Below, one piece after another: positions 1 to 9,900 of a DNA stretch of 64,000 nt (its first letter is position 1; each line of letters begins with the position of its first letter). The notes under the pieces were generated by a model. It saw nothing but the letters and a program-made list of their open reading frames with translations, had not been told where the DNA came from and did not search any database. Position numbers and translations under genes: made by a program. This stretch comes from Nocardioides sp. TF02-7. GTDB taxonomy: Bacteria; Actinomycetota; Actinomycetes; Propionibacteriales; Nocardioidaceae. The DNA is taken from positions 2,170,001 through 2,234,000 of the forward strand of contig NZ_CP092535.1 in assembly GCF_022437945.1 (NCBI RefSeq), in the 5' to 3' direction.

Positions 1-3000
1 GGATCCAGTTCGACACCGTGAGCTTCTACCGGGTCAACCGGCTCGCGCTGCGAGCGTCGGCCACCACCGGGGGCACGCTCGAGATCCGCCAGGACGCGCC
101 GGACGGCGAGCTGCTGGCGACCGCCGAGGTCCCGGCCACCGGTGCCGGGTTCCGCGACGTCGTCGTCGACACCAGCGCCCTGGGCGCCGAGACGAGGGAC
201 CTATACGTCGTGTTCGCCGACGGCCCGGTCCGGCTCAACTTCCTCGAGGCCCTCGGCCGCGGCGCCTCCCCCCACGGAGCGCCCGTCGGTGACGATCACC
301 TCCCCGACGAGGACGAGCAGCTCGACCCCGGCACCGACGTGCCGGTGACGGCCGACGCCTCCGACGAGGGCGGCGAGGTCACCCAGGTCGAGTTCTTCGT
401 CGACGGCGAGTCGATCGGCGTCGACGACACCGCGCCGTTCGAGGTCACCTGGACCACCCCGGAGGAGGAGAACCTCTACCACCTCACCGCCGAGGCCACC
501 GACGACGAGGGCAACCAGCGCACCTCGCGGGTCGTCGTGGCGCAGGTCGGCGAGCTCTTCGGCGACCTGGTCCAGTTCAGCAACGCCGGCGGCTCCTTCG
601 AGAAGGCCGGCGCCGACGCCTTCGAGATCACCGGGGCCGGCAACAACACCTGGCAGGGCGTCGACCAGTACAGCGCGTTGTACCTGCCCGGCGGCGGTGA
701 CGACGACAGCTGGGAGGCCGTGGTCAGGGTCGACGGCCAGACCCACGCCAACAACAGCGCCAAGACGGGGATCATGGTCCGCAACGACATGACCCAGCCC
801 GGTCAGTCGCCCGGCTACCTGTTCCTCGGCATCCGCCCGGCGAACGGCGTGGAGTTCCTCCGCGACACCGACGGCAACGGCCAGCTGGACGCCTCCACGG
901 CGGGTGGGAGCACGGCGTACCCGACCTGGCTCAAGGTGGTCCGCAGCGGCGACCAGTACTCGGCGTACTACTCGCGCAACGGCTCGACCTGGAACCAGGT
1001 GGGCACCGCGGCCACGCTCGGCGGAGCGGCGAACGTGCAGGACGTCGGCATCGCCACCACGGCCCACTCGGCCGCGACGGGCACCGCGTCGTTCTCGGCC
1101 TTCTCCGTCGACTCGGAGGTGGAGCCGGTCGACCCGGAGGAGACCTACGAGCCGCTGACCTGCGTGGGGCCGCTCTCCGACGAGTTCACCGGCGGCCTCA
1201 ACGGCAAGTGGAGCGTCCGCCAGGCGACGGGTGTCCCGGTCCGCGCGACGGGCGGCCAGCTGCAGCTGCCGATCACCGGCGGTGACATCAACGAGGCCAG
1301 CCCCGGTCCGGTGAGCTTCGTCGGCCAGCCGACGCCCGAGGGCGACTGGACGGCCACCACGAAGCTCACGGTGCCGCACAGCTCGCACTGGCAGTGGGCC
1401 GGCCTGGTCGTGCACCAGGACGACGACAACTACAACAAGCTGGCGTTCGTCCGGCACCAGAACGGCGGCCGGATCGTCGAGTTCCAGTCCGAGACCAACG
1501 GCTCGCGCACCACCCCGCACGCGCCGACCGTCCCGACGGACTTCCCGACGACGATCTACCTGCGGCTCGTCAACACCGGTGGCACGCTGACCGCTGCGTA
1601 CTCCAGCAGCGGCGCCGACGGCTCGTGGGTCCAGCTCAACGGGTCGACCGCGCTCAAGCCCGACGCGCGGATCGGGCTGATGGGGGGCCGGCGACCTCGG
1701 CACCACCCCGGTGACGGCCAGCGTCGACTGGTTCCGGGTGACCCCGGACCGTGACGCCCCGGAGTTCACCCCGGACGACGAGTTCGACGGTGACGAGCTC
1801 GACGGCTGCCGGTGGGCGCACACGGTGCGCTACGACTCCGAGACCGTCGAGGTCGCGGACGGCCACCTGAAGGTCGAGACCCAGCCGGGCGACATCAACG
1901 GCAACAACCCCGTGAACCCGCGGAACTTCGTGCTCCAGGCCGCCCCCGAGGGCGACTGGGTGGCGACCACGCGGTTCAAGGCGCCGCTGGTGCACCGGTG
2001 GCAGCTCGCCGGGCTGCTGATGTACGCCGACGACGACAACTACGTGAAGGCCGACGTCGTCGCCTACAACACCCCGGGCGCCGCGCTCGACCTGCGGGCC
2101 GAGCTCGCCGCGGAGTCCAACGGGTCCGGCGTGTCCGGCGGCGACCAGGTCGACATCGCCGACACGACCGAGAGCGGCTACTGGTACGTCCGGGTCACCA
2201 AGGCCGGCAGCCAGTACACCGCCGAGGTCAGCGACGACGGCGCCCAGTGGGAGCCGGTCGGCAACGGCATCGCGTTCGACAAGCCGATCACCGCGCTCGG
2301 CCTGATGGCGATCGGCCCGGAGCAGGAGGAGCCGGTCACCGTCGAGTTCGACTACTTCCACCTCGAGACCGACGGTGAGGAGCCGGAGGACACCGAGGCG
2401 CCGACCACCGAGCTGACGCTCGACCCGGCGGCCGCCGACGGTGAGAACGGCTGGTACGTCACCGCGCCGAGCTTCACGCTGAGCGCGGACGACGGCGACG
2501 GCTCCGGTGTGGACACCACCGAGTACCGCGTCGACGGCGGCGAGTGGACCGAGTACGACGGCACGGTCGGGCTCGGCGACCTCACCGACGGCGAGCGGGA
2601 GGTCGAGTACCGCTCGACCGACGTCGCCGGCAACGTCGAGGACGCCGGGTCGACCACGGTGAAGCTGGACCGCGCGGCTCCGGAGACGACGGCGGAGGTC
2701 ACCGACGACGGTGTCGCGAAGGTGGTCACGCTCCTGGCCGAAGACGCCGCGTCCGGTGTCGCGTCGACCGAGATCAAGGTCGGCGACGGCGAATGGACGG
2801 CGTACGACCAGCCGGTGCGGATCGACGAGCCGGGCGACCACGTCGTCTCGTTCCGGTCGACCGACAACGCCGGTCACGTCGAGGAGGCCGGCAGCGTCGA
2901 GGTGACGGTCGAGGAGCCGGACACCGAGGCGCCGGTCACCGAGCTGACGCTCGACCCGGCGGCGGCCGACGGTGAGAACGGCTGGTACGTCACCGCGCCG

Positions 3001-3959
3001 AGCTTCACGCTCGCCGCGGACGCCGGCGAGGGCTCCGACGTCGCGTCGACGGAGTACCGGATCGACGGCGGCGAGTGGACCGCTTACGACGGCGAGCCGG
3101 TCGCGCTCGGCGACCTGGCCGACGGCGAGATCGTGGTCGAGTACCGCTCGACCGACGCCGACGGCAACGTCGAGGAGGTGCGCTCCAGCACGGTCAAGCT
3201 GGACCGCGCCGGACCGACGACGACCGCGGAGGTCACCGACGACGGCACGGCCAAGGTGGTGACGCTCACCGCCGAGGACGCCACCTCCGGTGTCGCGTCG
3301 ACCGAGGTCAAGGTCGGCGACGGCGACTGGACGACGTACGACCAGCCGGTGCGGATCGACGAGCCGGGCGACCACGTGGTCTCGTTCCGGTCGACCGACC
3401 ACGCCGGTCACGTCGAGGAGGCCGGCAGCGTCGAGGTCACCGTCGAGGAGCCGGACACGACCGGGCCGGTGCTGGAGGTCCGGGGATCGCGGCCGGCCGG
3501 GCCTACAGCCACGCGGCTCAGCCGCGGCTGGCCTGGACGGTGACGCCGACCGGCTCGCCGGTCGCGTCCGTGGTGGCGCGGATCGACGGCCGCAAGGTCA
3601 CCCCGGGGCGGGTCCCGCTGTGGCGGGTCGACCTCGGCCGGGCGGTGCTGGTCGTGACCGCGACCGACGAGGCCGGCAACACCACCACCGTGCGGCGGGT
3701 CTTCCGGGTGCGGACGTCGCTCGCCGCGGTGCGGACGCTGGTGCAGCGGTTCGCCGACGCCGGGTCGGTGCCGCGCAAGGTGGAGGTGCGGGTGCTCGCC
3801 AAGCTGCGGCAGGCCGCCAACCACGCCCGGCGCGACCGTGACCGGCAGGCCGTGGCCGCGCTCCGCGGCGCGCGCAAGGCCGCGGGCGGCATCAAGGTGG
3901 CCGCCCACCGCAAGGTGGTCCGCGGCGACCTGGGGGTGATCATCCGCCGCCTGCGCTGA
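1..3959 (+). CDS. Large secreted multidomain carbohydrate-binding protein, 5'-truncated by window edge
   Basis: The frame is open from base 3, so only the C-terminal ~1318 residues are here. In order I see a CBM6-like beta-sandwich (3-275), an Ig-like domain (285-545), three concanavalin/DUF1349-like domains (about 560-1110, 1160-1745, 1770-2375) and OmpL47-like modules carrying the VEYRSTDVAGNVE-type motif (2395-3460). A Lys/Arg/Ala-rich helical tail ends it. Two modules are near-identical tandem copies 531 bp apart (from 2410 and 2941). No catalytic domain is visible; in actinobacteria such tails often follow ThuA or sugar-dehydrogenase domains, which may lie upstream (inference). The frame breaks twice: an extra G in the G run at 1681-1686 and a missing G near 3484. 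Correcting both gives one continuous protein. A strong terminator follows the stop. Confidence 0.7.
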
Positions 3960-3975
3960 TCGCGCCGCCCCAGCT

Positions 3976-4016
3976 CCCGGGCGGACACCGGACCTGCCAG
4001 CCGGTGTCCGCCCGGG
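3976..4016 (+). terminator. Strong hairpin terminator after the carbohydrate-binding protein gene
   Basis: A perfect 16-bp stem (arms 3976-3991 and 4001-4016, beginning CCCGGGCGGACA) encloses a 9-nt loop, 17 bases after the stop codon. There is no T-run, as is common for high-GC actinobacterial terminators. Confidence 0.75.
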
Positions 4017-4052
4017 CACGACCTGGAGCTACCAGCGAGTACAGTCCGCGGC

Positions 4053-5198
4053 ATGAAGCGCGAGATCTACGACGAGGACCACGAGGCGTTCCGCGGCTCG
4101 GTCAAGGAGTTCGTCGACCGCCACATCCTGCCCCACACCGAGCAGCACATCGCCGACAAGGCGCTGCCGCGCGAGTTCTGGCTCGAGGCCGGCAAGCAGG
4201 GGCTGCTGGGTTTGGAGATCCCTGAGCAGTACGGCGGCTCGGAGGCCGGCGACTTCCGCTTCAACGCGGTCCTGCAGGAGGAGCTCGCCAAGGCGGGCGC
4301 GGCGTACCCCACCTGCCACGGCATCCACGCCGACATCACCGCGCCGTACATCGTCGAGCTCGGCACCGAGGAGCAGAAGCAGCGCTGGCTGCCCGGCGTC
4401 GCGTCGGGCGAGATCCTGCTCGCCATCGGCATGACCGAGCCGTCCGGGGGCTCCGACCTCGCCGCGCTCAAGACCACCGCCGTCCGCGACGGCGACGAGT
4501 GGGTCATCAACGGCTCCAAGACCTTCATCACCAACGGCTACAGCTGCGACCTCGTCGTCGCCGCCGTCCGCACCGACCCGGAGAAGGGCCCCAAGGGCAT
4601 CACCCTCTTCGGCATCGAGGCGTCGAAGGAGGGCTTCTCCCGCGGCCGCAAGCTCGACAAGGTTGGCCAGGAGGAGTCCGACACCGCCGAGCTGTTCTTC
4701 GAGAACGTGCGGGTGACCGACGCCGAGATCATCGGCGAGCGCGACATGGGCTTCATCCACATGATGCAGAAGCTCCCGCAGGAGCGGCTCGGCTGCGCGG
4801 TCGCCAACATCGCGCACGCCAAGCAGATCCTGGTCGAGACGCTCGAGTACGCCAAGGAGCGCCACGCCTTCGGTGCCCCGATCGGCACCTTCCAGCACAA
4901 CAAGTTCCTCCTCGCCGAGCTCTTCACCAAGATCGAGGTCGCCGAGGCCTACGTCGACAAGTGCGTGCTCGCCCACGCGCAGAAGGAGCTCACCGCCATC
5001 GACGCCGCCAAGGCCAAGTGGTGGTCCTCGCAGGTGCAGTCGGAGGTGCTCGACCACTGCGTCCAGCTCCACGGCGGCTACGGCTTCATGAACGAGTACC
5101 GCGTCGCCCGTGCCTGGCGCGACGCCCGGGTCACCAAGATCTGGGCCGGCTCGAACGAGATCATGAAGGAGCTCATCGGGCGCGACCTGGGGCTCTGA
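4053..5198 (+). CDS. Acyl-CoA dehydrogenase, long-chain (LCAD-like) type
   Basis: This 381-residue protein is a full-length FAD-dependent acyl-CoA dehydrogenase, oxidising acyl-CoA to the trans-2-enoyl-CoA in the cytoplasm. The MTEPSGGSD substrate/FAD-binding motif and the C-terminal LHGGYGFMNEY signature are present. The usual catalytic glutamate of medium-chain enzymes (YEGT motif) is replaced by WAGS near the C-terminus. A glutamate sits instead in LPQERL (about residue 244), the arrangement known for long-chain/isovaleryl-type enzymes, so the base is probably there (inference from family knowledge). The ATG at 4053 lies only 7 bases after a TACAGT -10-like hexamer (4040-4045), so the mRNA could be nearly leaderless. 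The gene stands alone and shows no obvious link to the rhamnose genes. Confidence 0.93.
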   Translation: MKREIYDEDHEAFRGSVKEFVDRHILPHTEQHIADKALPREFWLEAGKQGLLGLEIPEQYGGSEAGDFRFNAVLQEELAKAGAAYPTCHGIHADITAPYIVELGTEEQKQRWLPGVASGEILLAIGMTEPSGGSDLAALKTTAVRDGDEWVINGSKTFITNGYSCDLVVAAVRTDPEKGPKGITLFGIEASKEGFSRGRKLDKVGQEESDTAELFFENVRVTDAEIIGERDMGFIHMMQKLPQERLGCAVANIAHAKQILVETLEYAKERHAFGAPIGTFQHNKFLLAELFTKIEVAEAYVDKCVLAHAQKELTAIDAAKAKWWSSQVQSEVLDHCVQLHGGYGFMNEYRVARAWRDARVTKIWAGSNEIMKELIGRDLGL

Positions 5199-5207
5199 GG
5201 CCGGGCT

Positions 5208-5255
5208 TGCGGTTTGGGACCAAACCGCAGGTTTCGGGGTGCTGGGGCTGCGGTT
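5208..5255. repeat. Palindromic repeat array A, left part (cut by the IS3 element)
   Basis: One full 22-bp palindrome (5208-5229; arms TGCGGTTTGG and CCAAACCGCA, centre GA), a 19-nt spacer, then the first 7 bases (5249-5255) of a second copy 41 bp later. That second copy is interrupted by the IS and continues at 6510. Confidence 0.93.
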
Positions 5256-5315
5256 GGAGCCTGACCCGGTAGCCCGGACACCTGATCTGTAGCGATGCAG
5301 GAGAGGAGTCTGTAG

Positions 5316-5603
5316 ATGCCTGCACCATACCCACCGGAGTTCCGCCGCAGAGCGGTCGACCAGGCCCGCAAGCCGGGCGCGTCGGTTGCCCAGGTCGCCA
5401 AGGATCTCGGGATCAGCGAGTCCGGCTTGCGTCGTTGGATGGCCCAAGCCGATGTCGACGCCGGCCGCAAGGAAGGGTTGTCGACCCACGAGCGTGAGGA
5501 ACTGGTTCGTCTGCGTCGGGAGAACCGGCGCTTGGAGATGGAGCTGGAGATCACCAAGCGCGCCGCAGCGTTGTTCGCCAAGGAGAACGTGCTCCCAAAA
5601 TGA
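5316..5603 (+). CDS. IS3-family transposase OrfA (HTH subunit)
   Basis: The 95-residue protein has the usual IS3 OrfA plan: an N-terminal helix-turn-helix (QVAKDLGISESGLRRWM, about residues 27-43) and a C-terminal leucine-zipper-like helix (about 55-90) for multimerisation and contact with OrfB. The ATG at 5316 follows a GGAGAGGAG ribosome-binding site. The last sense codons and stop read ctc-cca-aaa-tga and contain a canonical slippery heptamer. OrfA may therefore be both a separate repressor-like product and the N-terminus of an OrfAB fusion, as in other IS3 elements. Confidence 0.92.
   Translation: MPAPYPPEFRRRAVDQARKPGASVAQVAKDLGISESGLRRWMAQADVDAGRKEGLSTHEREELVRLRRENRRLEMELEITKRAAALFAKENVLPK
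5594..5600 (+). promoter_or_regulatory. Slippery heptamer for -1 frameshift into transposase OrfB
   Basis: CCCAAAA is in register with orfA as C-CCA-AAA, the X-XXY-YYZ form. It lies immediately before the orfA TGA and overlaps the orfB ATG at 5600. A -1 slip here would join OrfA to OrfB. Reinitiation at the overlapping ATGA is an alternative. Confidence 0.7.
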
Positions 5604-6469
5604 AGTACCGGCTGGTCTGTGAGCTCGCCGGCGACGGGTTCGACGTCGCGGTGACCTGCCGGGTTCTCGGGGTGTCCAGGTCGGGCTATTACGAATGGGT
5701 CAAGCGGCCGCCGTCAGAGCGTGACCTCGCCGACGCCTACCTGGCGAACACGATCGTGGCGATCCACGCCGACTCACGCCGCTCTTATGGCTCGCCACGG
5801 GTCCACGCCGAGCTACGGCTCGGGATGGGTCTCAAGGTCGGCCGCAAGCGGGTCGCGCGGCTGATGCGGATGCTAGGAGTGGCCGGGATCAGCCACCGGC
5901 CGAAGAAGCGGCACCGGCCGGCTGCGGCGGTCCATGAGGACCTCGTGCAACGAAAGTTCGTTGCCGAGGGGCCGGATCGTTTGTGGTGCACCGACATCAC
6001 CGAGCACCCGACCCGGGGCGGGAAGGTCTACTGCTGCGCGGTCCTGGACGTGTTCAGCCGCGTCGTGGTGGGCTGGTCGATCGCTGACCACATGCGATCT
6101 GACCTGGTCGTCGATGCCCTGCAGATGGCGACCTGGCGCCGCCGTCCGGAGGGCACCATCGTCCACTCCGACCGGGGCAGTCAGTACACATCGTGGGTCT
6201 TTGGGCACCGGCTCCGCGACGCCGGACTGCTCGGATCCATGGGCCGGGTCGCCTCCTCGGTGGACAACGCGATGATCGAGTCGTTTTGGTCGACCATGCA
6301 GCGCGAGCTGCTCGACCAGCAGTCCTGGCAGACCATCGACGAGCTCGGCGGAGCGATCTTTGAGTGGATCGAGGCCTGGTACAACCCGCGCCGCCGGCAC
6401 ACCTCCCTCGGCATGCTCAGCCCCGTCGAGTTCGAAGCCCTTCACACCACCGCCACCCCGGCGGCATGA
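5600..6469 (+). CDS. IS3-family transposase OrfB (DDE integrase core)
   Basis: The 289-residue product carries the rve-type DDE catalytic core: first Asp in WCTDIT, second Asp in HSDRGSQY, and Glu in NAMIESFWSTMQRELL, followed by the WYNPRRRH motif typical of IS3 OrfB. An N-terminal HTH_21-like region (YGSPRVHAELR) is present. It starts in the -1 frame relative to orfA and overlaps its stop codon (ATGA). No lesions are visible, so the element could be active. Confidence 0.95.
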   Translation: MKYRLVCELAGDGFDVAVTCRVLGVSRSGYYEWVKRPPSERDLADAYLANTIVAIHADSRRSYGSPRVHAELRLGMGLKVGRKRVARLMRMLGVAGISHRPKKRHRPAAAVHEDLVQRKFVAEGPDRLWCTDITEHPTRGGKVYCCAVLDVFSRVVVGWSIADHMRSDLVVDALQMATWRRRPEGTIVHSDRGSQYTSWVFGHRLRDAGLLGSMGRVASSVDNAMIESFWSTMQRELLDQQSWQTIDELGGAIFEWIEAWYNPRRRHTSLGMLSPVEFEALHTTATPAA

Positions 6470-6509
6470 TCACCCAACCAACCGTGTCCGGAGAACCGGG
6501 TCAGGCTCC

Positions 6510-6693
6510 GTTTGTGACCAATCGGTGGGGCTGGGCTGGCGGGGGGTTGCGGTTTGGGACCAAACCGCGAGTCTCGGGGTGGTGGAGCTGCGGTTTGTGA
6601 CCAATCGGTGGGGCTGGGCTGGCGGGGGTTGCGGTTTGGGGACCAAACCGCGAGTCTCGGGGTGCTGGGGCTGCGGTTTGGGACCAATCCGCA
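6510..6693. repeat. Palindromic repeat array A, right part
   Basis: This is the continuation of the IS-split copy (6510 onward), then copies at 6548, 6589, 6630 (one extra G) and 6672. Spacing is 41, 41 and 42 bp, the last accounted for by the extra G. The copy at 6589 and the IS-split copy have the degenerate right half TGTGACCAATC. Spacers at 6570-6588 and 6653-6671 differ at only two or three bases, so whole units appear duplicated with an 82-bp higher-order period. The array sits between the 3' ends of the acyl-CoA dehydrogenase and the first GH78 gene. Confidence 0.93.
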
Positions 6694-6725
6694 CCGACCC
6701 GACCCGGACCCCGCTGTCCCGCGCC

Positions 6726-6804
6726 GCTCCCTCGGTCTTCGGAGCACTACCGCCGCGCTCTGGCCAGTCACAGCACCCGGGTAGTGCACCGAACACTGAG
6801 TTAC
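6726..6804. repeat. Second dispersed repeat (79 bp), copy 1
   Basis: It begins GCTCCCTCGGT and ends CACTGAGTTAC. It matches, at equal length, 11845-11923 and 29560-29638. It lies just beyond the terminator of the first GH78 gene. Confidence 0.8.
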
Positions 6805-6840
6805 CCCGCCCGCCCGCCGACCGGCGCCGACCGCCCCCGA

Positions 6841-6884
6841 AAAACCCGACGACCCGGGCCCGGCACTGCCGGGACCCGGGTCGC
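6841..6884 (-). terminator. Rho-independent terminator of the first GH78 gene
   Basis: Reading on the minus strand, a GC-rich hairpin (6851-6884, arms starting CGACCCGGG, one bulge) is followed by a T5 run (the A5 at 6841-6845). It starts 19 bases after the stop codon at 6903. Confidence 0.75.
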
Positions 6885-6902
6885 CCACGCGCGGAGCGAG
6901 GG

Positions 6903-9900
6903 TCAGCGCACGGTGTAGCGCACCACGCGGGAGGTGCTGCGCTGGGTGGTGCCGGAGCCGACGTAGACGACGCGCACCTTGCCGGGTCCGCGGTGGCGCA
7001 CCCGGTAGGTGAGCACCCGGCGCCCGTCGGTGAGCCGCCGTTCGACCACCGGCCGGCCGGTGCGACGCACCCGGATGGTGCCGTTCGCCGGGACCGGGCC
7101 GGCGTCGACCCGGATCACCAGCCGGACCTGCTGCCCCTTCCGCAGCGCGGTCCGCGACAGCCGGGCGGTCGTCGTGGTCGGCCGCTTGCGCACCACCGCC
7201 GTCGGCGCGCTGCTCGCGGCGCCGTCGGGGGCGGCCGGCGACCGCGGCGGTCACCACCACGGTGAGGCGGGCGCCGACGTCGCCGCCACGGACCCGGTAC
7301 GCCGGGTGCCGGGCGCCGTCGACGGCGATCCCGTCGCGGAACCACTGGTAGCCGAAGCTCAGCCCGTCGGTGTCCCAGGTGCCCGGGTCGGCGGCCAGGC
7401 GCTCGCCGACCACCGGCCGGCCGGTCACCGACGGCGGCTCGGTCGCAGCGGGGCCGTCCACCGCGGCGACCGTCGCCACCGCGACGGGCGACTCGTTGCC
7501 CACCCGGTCGGTCGCGCGGTAGGAGACCGCGCGCGGGTCGAAGCCGTCCAGCGTCACCGGCTCGTCGTACGCCGTCCACTCGCCGTCGTCGACGAGGTAC
7601 TCGACCTCGGCGACACCGGCCCCGGCGTCGTCGGCCGCGAGCGTGACCGTGCGGCCCTCGACGGTGGCGGTGACCTCCGGGGCGGTGGCGTCGACGGCGA
7701 CCTCGATGCTGCCCTCGTCCCACACGACGTCGTCCTCCCACAGGCGGTAGGAGACGGTCAGCTCGCCGTCGGGCAGCGCCACCGGCGCGGTCCACCCGGT
7801 CCACGCGCCGTCGCCGACCCGGTACTCCAGCTCGGCGGCCGGGGGAGCGTCGACCGCCGCGAGCGACAGCCTCGCGTCGGCGCCGTACCAGCCGTCGACC
7901 TCGGCGCCGGTGACCGTCGCGGTCACCGCCGGGTCGGCCGGGTCCTCGTCGCACACCGAGAGCAGCCGGTCGGAGACCTCCGCGTCGGCGGTGGTCGCGA
8001 ACACGTGGCAACCGGCGCCGACGCCCTCGACCACGGCGTAGCCGTCGACCGGCTCCACCTGGCGGGCCCGGCCGTCGACGTAGATCGTCGTCTCGCCGGT
8101 GGCCGTCGTCGGCACCGAGACCGTCGCCACGCTGTTGCCCGGCACCGAGGCCGTCATCGTGATGCCGTCGCCGGTCTCGAACGCCACGCCGACGCTGCCC
8201 CGGACGGTGGGCGTGCGGATGGTCGCCCAGTCCAGGTCGCCGGGCTGCGGCCGCACCTGCAGGGTCGCGTAGCCGGGCTCGGTCGGCTGGATGCCGAACA
8301 CCCCGGCCGGCACGTTGAACGCCGGCGACGCCGCCCACGGGTGGGAGAAGGTGAGGTTGGACTTCAGCGAGGGGTCCCAGGCCTCCATCGTCGACCCGGC
8401 TCCGAGCCGGATCATGTTGAGCCAGCTCCGCACGCCGGTGCCGTCGGTGAGCATGTTGAGCGCCGCCTGGCTCTCGCCGCCGTCGTGCAGCGCCTTCACC
8501 AGGAACGCCGCGCAGTAGACGCTGCAGGCCATCCCACGCGACGCGATGTACGCCGCCACCCGCGGCGCCTGGTCGGCCTCCGGCAGCCCGAACGCGAGGG
8601 CGAAGGCGCTCGCGTGGACCGACCGGTGCCCGGTCCGGTTGCCGTCGGCGTCCATCCCGTCGTCGTAGGAACCGGTGGCCTCGTCGTAGAGCCGCTCGTT
8701 CACGGCCTCGCGCAGCCGGTCGGCGGCCTCGGTGTAGCGGGCCGCGTCGTCGGCACGACCGATCTCGTCCGCGATCGCCGCCATGTCGCGGAAGGCGCGG
8801 TAGTAGATCGCGTTGATGACGGTGTTGTACTGGCGGAACTCGTAGCCGTCCCGCTCCGTCGTGGGCCAGTCGACGATGTCGCAGTCGGTCTGGCTGTTGC
8901 AGCCGTTGGAGCCGGTCGTCTTCCGGATGAGGCCGGTCGACTCCTCGAGCCACCCGCGCTCCAGCTTCTGCTGCAGGTTGGGGTAGTAGTCGGCGAGCTC
9001 GGTGGTGTCGCCGGTCTGCTGCCAGGCGTCGCGGACCGCGAGGATGACGTAGATCGGCCACTCGGTCGGCCAGGTCCGGTTGCCGCGGAAGTAGTTCATC
9101 GAGTAGCGCGCCAGGGACAGGTCGTCCATGAGGTACATACTCGACATCTGCTGCAGGTAGGCATCGGCCTCGTAGTTGATCCGCTCGCGGGTCCAGGAGT
9201 CGGTGTAGAAGTTGAGGTTCAGCGACTCGATGGAGTTCTTCGACAGCTCGTAGACCGCCTCCAGGTCGTCGTCGGACGCGGTGAAGGCGGAGGCGTCGGC
9301 GTCGAACGGGTACACGAGGGCGAGCGCCTGCAGGTTCTCCTCGGTCACGGGCTCGGGGGCGCCGATGATCTCGACGTACCGGAACACCCGCGCACCCCAG
9401 GTCTCGAGCGTCTGCTCGCCGTCGGTCAGGGTGACGACGTCGCGGTAGGAGTTCCCGGTGTGCAGGTTGTAGCGGACCGTGTTCTCGCCGGCCGTGGTCT
9501 CACCGAACCGGATGTCCACCTCGTCGCCGGCGGTGCCGTCGGCGACGGTGTAGCGGACGCCGCCGATCCAGCTGCGGCCGAAGTCGACGAAGTAGTTGCC
9601 GTCGCCCTTGTCCACGATCGAGACGGGGGCGTGCAGCTGCTCCTCGACCTTGTCGGTCGGCGTCGCCGCGAGCGTCGCGAACGGCGACTTCTCGACCGCG
9701 GCGGCCCAGTCGGCGTCGTCGAACCCGGGCCGGTCCCATCCCCACGGGTAGGCGCGGGCGTCGAGGTTCTCCTTCGGTGCGCGGTAGTAGCTGGTGCCGA
9801 TGCTGCCGGCGTCGGGCAGCACGTCGGCTCCGGAGCGGCCGGTCCAGCCGTCACCGGTGCCGAACACGTCGCGCGTGCCGTCGGCATACTCGACGGTCAG

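Larger units (their letters stand above)
5256..6509 (+). mobile_element. IS3-family insertion sequence, intact, 1254 bp
   Basis: Two overlapping ORFs (orfA, orfB) lie between imperfect terminal inverted repeats. Each end reads GGAGCCTGACCCGGT for 15 bases and then CCGGACAC after three mismatches (23 of 26 match). The flanks carry a 3-bp direct repeat GTT (5253-5255 and 6510-6512). Removing the element and one GTT restores an uninterrupted copy of the dispersed palindrome that is identical to a neighbouring copy at 6589. If the ends are instead placed at the conventional TGACCC/GGGTCA (5262-6503), no target duplication is seen, so I favour the longer boundaries. Both ORFs are intact, which suggests a recent insertion. 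Confidence 0.9.

Noticed and set aside
5262..6503. IS ends at TGACCC/GGGTCA
   Set aside because: These would leave matching GGAGCC/GGCTCC outside the element and no target duplication, while the longer boundaries give a 3-bp duplication and restore the target exactly.
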